The notes: generated from the sequence alone by a model not told the origin. A stretch of DNA of 64,000 bases from Phellopilus nigrolimitatus (GCA_021029095.1 JAJOHG010000013.1:558001-622000); one strand, 5' to 3'; positions 15,801 through 28,300 are shown, counted from the stretch's first letter. Made by a program: numbers and translations.

Positions 15801-17402
15801 TAACTATACCTGGGATTAGGTACGTGGTCGATTGTGGTCGTGCAAAGGAGGTTCGTCCGTTCTCCTCGAAGATTGAGGTTGCATTCAAACGAATATAAAC
15901 CAGAGATGTTATGATACCGCAACGGGTGTTCAATCTTTCCGTGTTAACTGGATTTCCAAAGCCTCCGCTGATCAACGAGCCGGTCGTGCTGGCCGAACTG
16001 GTCCAGGACATTGCTACCGCATCTACTCGTCAGCGCTCTTTGAACACCATTTTGAGCAGTTTGCGCGTCCAGAAATTCTCCAGATGCCGATCGAGGGTGT
16101 TGTGCTCCAGATGAAGAGCATGCACGTAGACACGGTGACCAACTTTCCGTTTCCGACGCCGCCCGATAGAATGCGCCTGCGCAAGGCCGAAGAGCTTCTC
16201 GTGCATCTTGGTGCGCTGGCTCCGTCGGGCGCACTGCCGCGCACGCCAGCAGATGGACCGATCACAGAGCTTGGGCGGGCTATGGCGCTCTTCCCTTTGT
16301 CGCCTCGGTTCGCGAAGATGCTTGTGAGCGGCCGCCAGCACGGGTGTCTGCCCTATGTGATTGCGATCGTCGCTGCGTTGTCGGTTGGCGATCCTTTTAT
16401 ACACGAAGAAGCTCTACAGGCGGATGATGGCCCAGACGAAGACGACTTAGAGGAGTTGGCCCTTGTTCACAGTGAAAACGTGAAGGCGAAGGAACTCAAT
16501 AAGCTTCGCCGTAGAGCTTTCTTCAAGTCACAGGAGTGGGTTTCTTCCTCAGAATTCAGCGAGGATGATCCATTCATGCATTCCTTTAGATACATTCAAG
16601 GTTAGGTAAAAGCCTGAGCGACGTCTTCCGAGTACTTTCAGTCGTTGGAGCATACGAGTTCGCCGGCGGAGGTCATCAGTTTTGCCATGACCACTTTGTA
16701 CGACCGAAGGTAATTCAGTTTCCCAGAGCGAATGTGAATAGGACAGCTATTAAACCTGCGTTGTATTAGGCCATGGAGGAAATACATAAGCTACGCGCGC
16801 AGATCAGTAACATTGTCTCCACTAACTTCTCCGATCGCGATGCGCAGTTCGTGAGGAACTTGAAGCCTCCAAATGATCTCCAGGTATGAACTGTCGTATA
16901 AGAGATAGCCGAAAACTGATTCACCCTGGGCAGATCAAGGTCTTGAGGCAACTTCTTTGTTCCGCATTTATTGACCAGGTCGCAGTGCGAAAAGATATGA
17001 TCCAAAACACCGCTATGTCAGGGAACAAATATGCATCTACGCGTGGTGTGCCGTATCGCGCCCTTGGAATCGACGAAGACGCCTTCATCCATCCGGGGTC
17101 TGTCCTCTTCAATAAGCCCCCTCCTGATTTCATCGTATTCCAGGAAGCGGTGCATTCAAGCCAACTTTGGTTGAGAAGTACGTCCGATGTTCTTATGTTT
17201 TCTTGTCATGATGTTCTCTTACCCGATTCTCTCACTAGCATTGACTGTTGTCAATCCCGCATGGCTTTCTGCTCTTGGGAAAGGTTCCATGTGCACGTTT
17301 AGCAAACCGACAAAAAACAGCTCCGGGGACTTCATGGTCATTCCTCGCTTCGGGCCTGAAGGATGGGAACTTCCTGCTATCAAATCTGAAATGGTCGCAT
17401 GA
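12885..17402 (+). CDS. ECM16: DEAH-box RNA helicase Ecm16/Dhr1 (DHX37)
   Basis: This nucleolar helicase releases U3 snoRNA during 40S ribosome assembly. The start ATG is at 12885 ([14 protein letters not shown]). Exon 1 ends at CGG-CAA-GAG before a GC-AG intron (13071-13130). The N-terminal part has [20 protein letters not shown] and then acidic serine-rich linkers. The helicase core shows [12 protein letters not shown] (Walker A), [23 protein letters not shown] (DEAH), [37 protein letters not shown] and [15 protein letters not shown]. The winged-helix and ratchet region ([28 protein letters not shown]) and the OB-fold end ([21 protein letters not shown]) follow, ending [16 protein letters not shown]. 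All exons join without a frame problem, although the intron before [12 protein letters not shown] could be placed in more than one way. The acidic insertion after [10 protein letters not shown] is typical. Confidence 0.93.
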
Positions 17403-17612
17403 TTTGGCTGTCGACGTTCACTTGGTATATATAATTCCGGAAGTAATTAACGATTGTAATGATAGATGGTACAAATGCTATGGAAACACTATTGATACAC
17501 TGGTGTGCGCTCTATGAGGATGAGATGCAATTATGTGCGAATGATGAATTTGAAAACAAAACAAAAAACAATAACCAAGAATTTCGAGATAAGTAGACAA
17601 GGAGAAGGAGAA

Positions 17613-20600
17613 TTAGCGTTTGATGAAGAGATTGTTTGCCTGCTTCTTGTGTTTGCGTAAAGCTTCCAGGGACTTCAACGCAGCCGCACGTTCGGCGTCA
17701 CTATCCTTTTTTATGGCTGAGGGTGCCTGTCCCTTGTCCTGAGGCATAGGACGATTCGGTCCGGTGGACGAACTTGCTTCGCCAGCGCCGAATTGGTTGC
17801 CAGAATTTCGCTCGTTAGGCGGGGGACGTCGTTCGTGCCCATCTTCATGTGCACGCTTCTGCCCGCCGAGGATATTCGGTTGATTTGAAGGCATATCGTG
17901 GCTAACAGTATAACGATCTCGGGTTATCTTAGGCCTCTTCATTGACGTCGGTGCAAACAGTTCTGGTAAGGGATTGTCCAACGCTACTTCCTGCTTCTTC
18001 GACGGAGGCGGAGGCTGGACTTCGGGGGCACGCCATCCATTTTGGGCGGGAGTCGCATTAGACACGACGTTCTTGGTAAAATAGGACGTGTCGGTCTGCA
18101 AGTCCGGCAAGTGTTAAAACGGATTTGAGCAAATGCTTTATGACACGTACGGGCTCGATAAGACATGACCGGGTTCGAGCATCTTCTATAATGTCCCTCC
18201 AGGTTTCGTTGCTTCGTTGCAGTGTAGGCCCATGTCCTACAATGAAAAGCGACGATTTTGAACGAGTAATCGCGACATTCATACGGCGTATATCTTAGCA
18301 GAAAATGGTCTGTTCAGAAGCATCCTTTGTAGTTTAAAAATAAACACTACCTGCCAAAAACCCGATTTTTGAAAGTGATGGGCCTGCACGCACGCACGAC
18401 AGGATAATAATATCTTTTTCTTGGCCTTGAAAACCATCGACTGTGTTGAAGTCAACTTTGCCCAGGATTTCAAAACCAAACCGCTGTTGAAAAGCGCGCC
18501 GCAACTCCTGAACCTGTGCGCGGTACATGGAGACTATTCCAATTCGATAATCGAAATCAACTGATGGAAACTGTTTTCGTAACCGATCGTAGATAGCTGC
18601 AACAACCTTGCATTCTTCACGATTAATGAGTGAATGCCCAATACGGCCTGGCTCTTCTCTGCCTTGAGTCACACTGAAGAACTTGTAAACTCCAAATTTC
18701 GGTTCGACATGCCATGGCTGAGCAGTTTTTTTATCCATGTCGGGCCCATCATGTAGACGCCCCTCATAGAAAATTCGGCTGGGCAGGCGGCTGATCTCGG
18801 GATGCATACGATATTGAATACTGTAAAGTGCGTGTCAGTAACGTACGGCGCAAGCATAACTAAGCACAGACCTAAGTAAGTGCACCGCGCTGGGTCGTTG
18901 CTTTTGCATCCGGACGAATAGTGACTGATCATAGCCCCATTTCGACGCTTCAGAAGAAAGGACCGTCGGTGGCAACTGTTGAGGGTCTATAATTTCCGCA
19001 TTAGTTCTATTCTCATCTTCCAAAACCGTGATGGAACCGTACCTCCCACCATAATGCACTGTGTGGATTGATATTTGAGGGGAATCAGTGAGCTCAGTTC
19101 GATAGCTTGAGCAGCCTCATCGATAATGACCATAGAGAAATCGAAATTTTCTAATTGTTCGTGGCCAGAACCAGACAATGTGCTGCAGATAACGTCCGCT
19201 TCAGATAGCACGTCGTAACGATACTTACGACGTATAGCATCAAGTGAACGATTTTGAGACTTCTGCGTGTCCTTTAGCCGATCGAGCCGCTGAGAAAGGG
19301 CAATCCTCTTCGCATTTAGAACTTTGACCTCCTCTTCCAACGCGAGAACTCTTGACGCGTTGTTACTGGTGGCCTGCATTTCTTCTGCTTTCATCTGCCT
19401 TTGTTCCTTTACAGAATCGATTTCCGCTCGGAGAGAAGCGACTTCGCCGCCTCCATCTCGTAGGCCCTTGTTTCCATCGGCATCGAGTTTCTCTGTAACC
19501 AGCGTATCTAAAGAGATCTCTTTCACACTAACGTTAACCTGTGCCTCAGCTCCGACTCTAACCACTTTTGGTGTCAGTCGCTGGCCGCGTGACCCACGAA
19601 CGCCTTCAATAAGACGTTTTGCAACTTCATCTATAGCTGCGTTACTCGGAGCGCAGAGCAGAATCTTCTGTGCGGGCTGAGCAGGCTCTGCCTTCTTTCC
19701 AGCAATGATTGGGGTAGGAGCTGCCCGACGAGAGGACAAGAATGCCCCGACTAGGCCACATATTGTCCATGTCTTACCGGTACCCGGAGGTCTAGTACAG
19801 GTTTGAGCATAACACAGTGAATTTGAAACAGATGCTTGACGTACCCTTGAATCAAAGAGAACCCCTTTGTCCTCATTGAAGAAATTATCGCTTTGGCCTG
19901 AGGCTTGTTGACTTGATACGCGTCTATAGCTTGTTGAATGTCATCAGAGCTAGCTATCACTGGATCAGTGAGTCTGGGACGTAAGATGATGTCTGCCATA
20001 TCATAGTACGGCAAAGCCATTAGCGCTGCGAACTCCCGATGTAAAGTGCTTAAACTGAATAACAGATTGTTGTTCAAGTATAAATATAATAAAACTGGTA
20101 AGCACTCGCCTAAATACCGAGCTCAAAAGCCAAGTTGAGTTGATAGAAAGGCCAGGATCGCTACTGTGGGCTTTCACGCAACACCGCAAACTAATCTGTA
20201 TTCCTGTGAATGTGTTCCTGAAAAGAAGGACCTTCGCCATTATACTCGTCTTCTCCGTGATATGTCTTAGCAAGACAATGTCTGTCTCGGGAGTAAGACG
20301 CCAGTCCTTTCTTGCACCCTCACCTATCAGGACATCTAAGTCCAGCCAGTCGTCTGTGAACGACCGACCTGCAATTCTACACCTATATATTTCTGGTGCA
20401 GTCTCTTCCTTAGATTTATTTATCTGCGACCAGCATTCGAGCATGAGAAGGGGCTCGAATATACGCAGATACTGCTCGTGATCCATGAAAGAATCCGGTA
20501 CGCGGACAAGCCCCGGCGTACTTCCTGTGAACGGAGGCTCAGATCCCTCATGATCATAGTTCCAGCACAGGATCGTGCGGTGAAGAGGCATGATGTTTGG

Positions 20601-23600
20601 CTTTAGACGCATTTTATTTCGGTGGGCGATCTCGCGCTGGGTCATGCGCTCCTGCTGAGCATTACGACCATTGATCATTGGGTCCTCGATGAGCTTGATT
20701 CTTCGACGTTCGGGGGCCTGTTTGGCGAACTTCAGTTTCTCTAATTCTTTCTTTTGGTAATTAACCAATATATTCAATCCGCGCGCTCCGTCTTCATCCG
20801 CATCGTCCGAATCACTGCTTGAAGAAGAGTCCGCAGTCGCCGAGCGGCTCGCTGGGTGATGAATCGAGGATCCTTCGAACTTCGGCTCGCGCACTGGCCG
20901 CTTGATATAAGTAGATGTGGATGCAATTGGCTGTTGTACCGGCCTCTTTTGCCCAATGGAACTCGTCGCTGAAGTCTTGTTAGGAAACTGCAATTTCGTC
21001 TGCTTAGAGCTCTTCTTGGCCTCCTTCGACAGATGAGGGAGATGCTTCTCAGTCCTTGCCTTCGCCGGAGCGGCAACTCCAATGACTTCTGGCGACGAGT
21101 CCCTCCTGCGTTTCGTCTTCAATTTCGTCTTCGGCTTCAGGTCAACAGAGATGATCTCCACTTCGTCGTCATTGAAGTTCGCTATCGCCAACTCGAGTTC
21201 TGCCAGGTCGGCCTGGTTAAGGAAAGACACGCGTTTCTTATCTTGAGTGTCTTTGTTCGCGTCGATGAACCTGGACAGTTTCGCCAGAGCATCTGCAGAC
21301 GGCTTTACGTCCGTCTCGTTAAAGCATTGGAAAATCGACTTCAACAGGGCGAAGGACTGGTATAAGAGTTCCGTATCTGTCAACCGTAGCCACTTCTGCA
21401 ACTCCGTGAGAACGCCCTGTAATTCTCCAACCATTTTCTTTCCGCTCGTAGTCTTTTTACGAGGGGAAGCCAGGACTAGAGTCCTGATCTGGGTCAGCAA
21501 GCATAGCTGCTTCGAAAGCCCGGCGACGATCAAGAAGATCCCGTGCAAATAGCAGCGCAGTCTCGCATCCACTCCGACATAATCTTGTTGTCGAAGTAGA
21601 CGGCCCAACTGGGACAGCCTCTGAAGATGACTGCGATGGATGTGGTCATAGCCTTCCATAGCTTTGGCAGCTCGCTTTTTAGGGAAAAAGAGCCCTTCGT
21701 ATTTTCCTTAACGTATGCCGCGTCCTTCAGAAGGCCATCAGGTGAATTACCTAGCACTTCGATGACATCTGTCATGCAACGAACGAGAGCCCTCGAGGCA
21801 CTGGTCGCTTCTGTAACCTTCAATGCATAATCATTGAATTGCGACAAGTAGCTGTAGAGGCCGTCGAAGGATGGCCCAGGCATTGCTCTGAGTATCTCTC
21901 GAAAGCAGTCCACGCGAACGTCGACATCATAAGCCTGTCCTATAACCGTTTGTGCGGCAACATTCAGGTCTTCGATTGGCGAAAGCATCATGATTACGAG
22001 ATGCTTGACAAAATTGTCACGCCGTAATGCGTTTAGGAGCACCTTAGAAGAGTTATTGTTTGCAAACTTCGTAACGGAATCCAAGAAGCCCTCGCGGAAT
22101 GGCCGTCAATGCATTATTCACGCCATCCACGACCGAGTCCACCGTTTCTAAGAGCTCCTTCGGTGGAGCACTCTTCCCTTCTCGTAGGTGTTTCCAAATG
22201 CTGCGCGACGCGCTTCTCTTCGAGAGTCTGTCCAATTTCGCTGATCTCACCTGCGAGATCAACAAGCAACGATATCCCAGCGACGTCCTTGTCAGAGACG
22301 CTGCCGTATACTTTTTTCCATAATTGACGACGAATGGGAGGAGGAATAAACTTCGCTACCTCCTCGGTTTCGACAGTTGGTTCCATCGCCGAGAGCTTGA
22401 CGACGGCGTCAGCCGCATTGTCGATATCGCTTGTCAAAACCGTCCGAAACAGAGCCAGCGCTGACTGGCGAGCTAAAGCCCATTCAGATTTGTCGTAACT
22501 CCGGGAGAACGCCACAGCTACAATAAGATCAGAGTGAATGTCAAGTACGTTCACTACAACTTGATAATGTGAAGGAGCCTTATAATGGATGGCTCTCGCC
22601 GAAGCTTTAGTCAAGACCTGTTCAAAGACGTCAGTGATTGCTTTGAATAGGTTGGAGAGCCACAAACTTGTACAGCGGCATCCATCACAAATGGACGCTT
22701 TTCCGCGAAGCGCTCATGTTGCAACTCATCGCATGCAAATGCTGCAAACTTTGCGATGATATCGCCAAAGATTTGCATATCCCAGACACTTCGAAGAAAT
22801 TCAAGAAACATGAACAAGAACCATGGTTTCTCCTTTCGAGGATCAAATTCAGTTATCATTTTTATATAACTCGGGTTATCCTTTATAGCATCGAAGACGA
22901 CCTGTGGGTAATCGGCGCTCTCATCACTCCAGAGCTTGTTGCCAAGCTTCTTCATGATTTGCAACATACAACGGAGAACTTCTGGGAAGTCTAAAATGCA
23001 AGAATGATTCAAATCTGAACAATTCATATAAGAGAAAAGCAGCATACGAGAGTCACTGTCATGCAAATGCCCAAGAATTATACGATGGATCCCGTAAGCC
23101 TCGACTTTCTGGCTAGGAAGAAGATGCACAACGTATGCAAGACTTGCCCAGATGTCTCGTTGATTGTTCCCAAAAGGGAAAACACTACAGAGTTCTTTTG
23201 CAAGGGAACTCTGCGTTCGTAAACCTTCATTGTTCGATCGTAATCCGCGATCTTCTTGACCACGGCTTGCAGAGCGGCCTCATGATTGCCGTTAAAGGAT
23301 TCCTGAGAGATCGGCTTTGCTTTTAACGCGTGTTCTGTAACCCAGCTTCGAATTTCCTTGTCTGTATGGAGTAAGAGGAGCAAGTAACCCGGGGGAGGCG
23401 GATCCATTGGCCAGTCAATAGCGCGCGGAAGAAACGGTTGCGAGGTGATAACTTTTAGTATGAAGACATTTTTGAAAGCGGCAGTTTTTGAAAGAACGTG
23501 ATAAAGTAGAGGCGATGGCACGTCTGCTAAAGATTTGTTTGAATCCGGGGTGATGTCTGCGTCGGTTAATGCTTGGACAATCGATTCGACCTCAAAGGCT

Positions 23601-24053
23601 TCAAATGCTGCCCAGAACCGAGTCAACGTGATTTCAGAAAAGGCGCCAAAAGTAACTAAAGAAAGCCCAGTTGCTTATAAGCCAGGCGGTCAAAGGCAGC
23701 TGCCAACCACTCACGTAGTCTTGGACGCCACCTTCGCCTCGTCCATGCTTTTGATACAATCCGCACATCCATGCCATACCACTTTGATCCGCGCTCTCCA
23801 TTCCACCACTTTTTCGTTCGTATACGCGAACAGACGCAGCAAGAACACGGCGAGCTCCCGGGTGAGCGCCTCAGCCTGCGGACAGAACCAGTGCAGCACG
23901 CCGTCGCGCCCGGGCTTTATGCGCATGAGGACGCCAGTGCAGCGGGATGATGTCACTGTCCTGCGTGCCCTCTGTGTTCGCCGGGTCGTCGTGGAGCTGC
24001 TTGAGTTTCTTTTCAACATCCTGTTTAGATGCACCAGCAGGCTCTGGTGGCAT
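17613..24053 (-). CDS. SEN1: Sen1-type superfamily 1 helicase; N-terminal half frame-broken
   Basis: Sen1 resolves R-loops and terminates short RNA polymerase II transcripts. The start is taken at 24053 (MPPEPAGASKQDVEKKL). The helical SEN1 N-terminal domain spans about 24.0-21.4 kb, then an acidic linker with KEAKKSSKQTK. The helicase core carries INKPQAKAI-type motif NKPQAKAIIS, Walker A PPGTGKTWT, the long coiled stalk after VSVKEISL, IIDEAAQAIELSSLIPLKY, VGDPQQLPPTV, SIQYRMHPEISRLPS, VDGFQGQEKDI and RRMNVAITRSK. The C-terminal 160 residues are polar and end HKKQANNLFIKR. The core is clean with well placed introns, one of them GC-AG (20109-20055). The N-terminal domain needs six frame corrections, all in the insertion direction. 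Sen1 is essential in yeast, so sequence error is more likely than loss. Confidence 0.88.
20055..20109 (-). other. SEN1: GC-AG intron in SEN1
   Basis: Coding runs WLLSSVF and then SLSTLHREF. The joint is TTT-AG|GCGAGT ... TTCAG|T-TTA, so the donor is GC. No nearby GT gives this joint. The intron is 55 nt long. Confidence 0.7.
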
Positions 24054-24167
24054 CCCAATACAGCAGCGCGGCTAGCGAGAGACGCGGGTGAAAGCAAGCT
24101 CGTCGGAGAGCAGGAACGTTGTGGTATAAGAAAGAGAGTGAAAGGATCGGTGGTCCAGACAGCAGTC

Positions 24168-24257
24168 GGTGTTAGTCAAGGTGTTAGTCAAGAGCCAAGA
24201 GTCAGTCGGAGGCAACGCCATGGGCGCGTCGCGTCTCCGAAACGGTCAATTGAGTCA
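24168..24257. promoter_or_regulatory. Divergent SEN1/translin promoter with AP-1/Gcn4-like sites
   Basis: The 239 bp between the two start codons hold a perfect 12-bp direct repeat (24168-24191, GGTGTTAGTCAA twice) and a TGAGTCA at 24251-24257. TTAGTCA and TGAGTCA match or nearly match the bZIP site TGASTCA bound by Gcn4/AP-1 proteins. The sites are seen directly; their use is inference. Confidence 0.4.
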
Positions 24258-24292
24258 CGTCGCGTGGCCCTCGACTCTTGACCGTGCACACC

Positions 24293-25326
24293 ATGGACCC
24301 AGTTGACTTAGAAAGTCTCAACGTTCTGCTGGACCGCTGACATTGAAATCCGAGATGTACGTTTCATTTATCCGTCATGCAAATAGACAGCAGGAAGTCT
24401 GACTCGCGACCGAATTTCGCCAGAAAATCAAGGATAATGTCCACGACTTCGAGAAGAAAACACGGTCAATCGTGGGCGCACTGAACAAGATCCATGCTAC
24501 GCCGTCTGACGCCAGTGCGTGTAAAGTGCCCCTCCTGTTTGCGTTGCGATCAACTCAACCGCAGTTCCGCCCCTGTTGGACGGCGTGCGCCCAATGCTGA
24601 AGGACTGCGCTGAGTCGCTTGCATCCATCGCGGCCCTCATTCCAGAAAACGAGTATTGGCGATGGGTAACCTTGTTTACCAATACATTACGCTCAGCTGT
24701 CTTTGCTGTCGTCCTCGTGGAGTACCTAGACAGCGGGACTTTGCTTACGCAGGCTGGGACTGCGGAGGTACTTGGAAGTAGGTCGTTCCGCACCGCATAA
24801 GCGCCCAGGACAGCACTTACGACCTTCAGTCAAGGATGAATGGAATACGAGGCTAATTCTACAGGCCGAAGATTACTTGCATGGTTTAATTAGCATGGTG
24901 AATGAACTGGTACAACCATTTTGTACTTGAATTTGGTTTGCAAGCGTTAATTAGCCCCTCATCAGTCGCGTTGGGCCGTAAATGCGGTCACTCTTGGAGA
25001 CTTCGAGCGTCCGATCCGTATCAGCATTTTTGTGAAGGACCTGTTCACTGGATTCTCAATGGTGAGCTTCCTGAACCTGGACCTGTGATTCTGTGCTTCG
25101 CCCTCCTGACATAGCATATACGCAGCTGAATCTTAAAAACGATTTACTTCGAAGGCGGTTCGACAGTCTCAAGTACGATATCAAGAAAATTGAAGAAGGT
25201 AAGATGCCATATAAGCTCGACAACTACTTGCACACATCTAATTTCCGGTGTTTAGTCGTATACGATGTATCCTTACGGCGCTTAGCAGACCCCAAAGGAG
25301 TAGCAAGCCATCCGGAGATTTCCTGA
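24293..25326 (+). CDS. Translin
   Basis: Translin is a small helical single-stranded RNA/DNA-binding protein that forms octamers and works with TRAX in RNA turnover. Recognisable blocks across short introns are KTRSIVGALNKIHATPSD, IPENEYWRW, LRSAVFAVVLVEYLDSG, EDYLHGLISMVNEL, SRWAVNAVTLGDFERPIRIS, FVKDLFTGFSM, LNLKNDLLRRRFDSLKYDI, then KKIEE|VVYDVSLRRLAD. It ends with a TGA at 25324-25326. Exon 1 starts MDPVDLESLNVLLDR but then meets a TGA. The expected continuation (DIEIRD before a GTACGT donor) is in the next frame, with one base too many at about 24338. The joint into EFRQKIKDNV is also not clean. The rest is intact, so the product is sure but the 5' exon is not. Confidence 0.85.
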
Positions 25327-25683
25327 CCCTCCATCTGAAACCGGAACTTAAACCAAGATTAAATGCTCTATCCCTTTCCGCGCATGTTGTATCCCTTAGC
25401 CTTGCATCTCTGTTTTTTCTAACTGTCCTTTTATACTTTTCTGCCAAACATCAAACAAAAATAAGGTTTGGGTGGCGCGTCTTGTCTATAAATAGATAGC
25501 GCGGAGTGTGAATAGTGACATAGGCGAAGGTTGATCAGAAATAGAACGTTGTTGAAGAGTACGAGTCTACCGGAACTGATCAATCGTCTCCATTTCGCCA
25601 CTTCCTCCCGCTCTTACCCAAGACGACTCGTATCCCGCTCCTCGCCGTCGGGTCTGCACGGCGAGCGTCGTCCACAACATCGC

Positions 25684-27096
25684 ATGGACCGCCGACGCGC
25701 GCTCGCCCAGCGCCCAGCGTCGTCCGAAGGTATTTATCTTATTTCTCAACCATCACCCTGCTTTTCTCACGAGCCTCCGATGATGTGTCCACCTGCCCTG
25801 ACTCTTCTCAATGGTCCTGCTCTATACCCGAATCGGGCAACTCACCTTCTTAAAGAAATTCAATGTTGGGCGCACGCAGCCGCCGCCCTCTCCTCGTGTC
25901 GCGATGCATACAATAATCCGGGCACCCTCGAGGCCATGGCACGTGTTAATCGCTCTATTTCGGCTTGGCCGTCCATGAGCGGCGAAAACGGGGAACCCAT
26001 GGAGGCGTTCGAAACCGTCAAAGACACTTACAGAAAATTGAGTTCGGGCCTCAATGAAATCAAAGATGCCGCCGAAGTCGAAGCGAAGTATGTGAAAAAA
26101 AATCATCTTTGTCTATAAATTTGACTAAGCAGCTTATTATTATTTCAGAGCGATTGACGGAGCGCTCGAGGCACTCTCCGTTCTAATAGCGATCCGGAGA
26201 GCACCAGAAAATCCGTTGACCCAAGGTGTGCCAATCAGGAGATTTGCTTAAGGTCAACTTTTCAAAATATAGCAGATAAGCGTAACAAACGAACTCGCTG
26301 GCTCTTCTCCCCTCTCGGCTCCCGCGACACCCGTTCCGACCCCGGTGAACAAAATCACGCTTAATGTTAAATCCGACCGCGACCGTGCGTCTGAAGGACC
26401 GATGGTGCAGCCACAGCCATACAAGAACGATGCGAAGTCACGAAACAGGTTCTACGCGAAACAACTTCCTCTCCAAGAGGGCCGAAAAGTGGCTTTTCAC
26501 CCTCCTACCACGGGTGGAGGCGAGGCGGATGAGAACACTTGGATACTCGCTGTCGTGACTAAGTGCCAGAACCATGAGAAGCACCGGTAATTTTTTGTCT
26601 TTCAAGTTAGCTTTCGGCACGCACTAATAAAGCTTTAGATATGAAGTCCAGGATGCAGAGCCTCAAGAGGATGGCCAGCCTGGACAGTACGTTAAACGGA
26701 AATAAATATCGATTCCTCCATTAACCGCTCCGTATATACAGGCGCTACTCTTCTAATCTCAAAACAATGATGCCTTTGCCTGATCCCGACGCACCTCCGA
26801 ATAGCCCATCTCACCCGAACGCGTATCCCGTATTTGGCATGGGCTCTACAGTCATGGCGCTGTACCCTGATACTAGTTGCTTCTATCGTGCGGAAGTCAC
26901 AGAAGTGATTGCAGCGCCACGAGAAGGCAGAGTAAGTATTCAAGGTTCTGCTATGATATAACCTAACTTATTTTGTTTTGCTCTTCGAAAATAGTTACAC
27001 TCTGCGAAGCAAGCTTATCGTCTGCGCTTTGAGGACGATGATGACCAGGTCCACACCGTCGCGGCTCAATGGGTCGTTGAATGGCCTGGTTCGTAA
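25684..27096 (+). CDS. SGF29: SAGA-associated factor 29, tandem Tudor protein
   Basis: Sgf29 is the SAGA/ADA subunit that reads H3K4me2/3 through a C-terminal tandem Tudor domain. Here that domain shows GRKVAFHPP, WILAVVTKC, HRYEVQDAEPQEDGQ, GSTVMALYPDTSCFYRAEV and YRLRFEDDDD, the usual residues of the methyl-lysine cage region. It ends WVVEWPGS at 27096. Upstream is a helical part (MARVNRSI..., FETVKDTYRKLSSGL) fitting the coiled N-terminus. I chose the start MDRRRALAQRP at 25684 because it precedes a phase-1 donor joining cleanly to EIQCWAHAAAAL. At the intron before the linker TNELAGSS (acceptor about 26275) the phases do not match unless one base is dropped. The product is sure; this joint is not. 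Confidence 0.88.
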
Positions 27097-27381
27097 TATT
27101 TGATTCATGGGACCTACCGGTTCTGCATAGGATTTTTTGGGGATCCATTGGTATCGCTCTTTTTGCTTTGCGTTTCTGCACAGTAGCTTTTTTTTACGCA
27201 TATTCCATCGTGTTGTTTTTGTATCGTGCTGTACTTCTTTCATACGTTTGTTAATGACTTGTAATTTTTCTCCGGCTTTGCGTGTAGTTCCTGCCTGTGG
27301 GCTGAGTCTGACCATCACAATACCGGGTGGCGCCGGAGATTCTAAAATAAGGTTTGCTTCCTAATATGGCCATGGTGGCGT

Positions 27382-27389
27382 TTCTAGAA
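27382..27389 (+). promoter_or_regulatory. Heat shock element core upstream of HSP20
   Basis: TTCTAGAA is a perfect inverted pair of nGAAn units (TTCnnGAA), the binding core of heat shock factor, 248 bp before the HSP20 start codon. A third unit to its right (GGATC) is imperfect. Confidence 0.5.
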
Positions 27390-27514
27390 GGATCGGGTGG
27401 AGTCGAGTGGCTTCCGAATCCACATGCAAGTTGCTCCCGCAAGTTCCAGTATGCTCCGGGTTCTCTTTATTTCGTTGCATTCTCGATAATTCGAGCAAGT
27501 ATCCATCGGAGCAG

Positions 27515-27521
27515 TATAAAA
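27515..27521 (+). promoter_or_regulatory. TATA box of HSP20
   Basis: TATAAAA lies 115 bp before the start codon in an otherwise GC-balanced region, with the heat shock element about 125 bp further upstream. The arrangement fits an inducible TATA-type fungal promoter. Confidence 0.55.
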
Positions 27522-27636
27522 AACCCACTGAGAAATGCGGGCACCCACATCAATTTCTAGTTCTCACTCCCATAACTGCTGTTACACTCTAACGCACTTC
27601 TACACTCGTATACTCTAATAAACTACACAACTTATC

Positions 27637-28300
27637 ATGTCGCTCGCACGCCAGTTCCTCCGCGAGTTCCGCCCGCTCTTCCGCGTGCTCGAAGAGCCCC
27701 TCGGGCGGCCGTACCCCGCGCTGGGGCGCACGTCATGCGGGCGCGCCCTTCGGTCTTTTCGGCGATCCCATTTTTCAGCGCGCAGGGCTCCGGCTTCGCG
27801 AACTGTGCCCGCCGTCGACGTCTCCGAGGAGCCGGGCGCGTTCGTCGTCGAGGCCGAGATCCCTGGCGTGAAAAAGGAGAACATTGACCTTCGCATTGGG
27901 GACGATGGTCAGAGCCTCACGATCGAGGGGCGGACCTTCATTCGCTCGGGCGCGCCAGCGGCTGAAGGCGGGCAGACACAGGTACCTGAAGGCCAGGCTC
28001 CTCAGACTGAAGCGTCGCCGACAAATGGTAAATATATTTAATTTTCTTCTTTCCATTCCAAGCTCATCATTCTTATTCTGTAGTAGGTAGATCAACGCAG
28101 AGCTGACACAGACGAACAACACGTCGACGCAGCTCTCGACCGAGCGCACTTTCACCGGCGCGTCGTCATTCTCGCGCACGGTCTGGCTTCCGCGCCGGGT
28201 GAACGGCTCAGAAGTGTCTGCGAAACTCACAGACGGAATCCTAACCGTGCGCATTCCGAAGGCGGAAGACCAAGAGAGCATCAAGGTCAAGATTGACTGA
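27637..28300 (+). CDS. Small heat shock protein (HSP20/alpha-crystallin)
   Basis: This is an ATP-independent chaperone that holds unfolding proteins. The start MSLARQFLREFRPLFRVLEE is typical of basidiomycete HSP20 proteins. The alpha-crystallin domain runs from PAVDVSEEPGAFVVEAEIPG through GVKKENIDLRI and SLTIEGRTF, then across an intron near 28035-28090 to TERTFTGASSFSRTVWLP and the closing ILTVRIPKAE, ending KVKID. Two spots look out of frame. Between 27736 and about 27805 the open frame is basic (RRSHFSARR), while the next frame reads GAPFGLFGDPIFQRAG, which fits the family better. Exon 2 enters the family frame only if one base near 28104 is ignored. The promoter has a heat shock element and a TATA box. 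Confidence 0.88.

Noticed and set aside
25093..25326. A 77-codon stand-alone gene starting MLRPPDIAYTQ
   Set aside because: The start lies in the intron of translin; from LNLKNDLLRRRFDS on it is the translin C-terminus.
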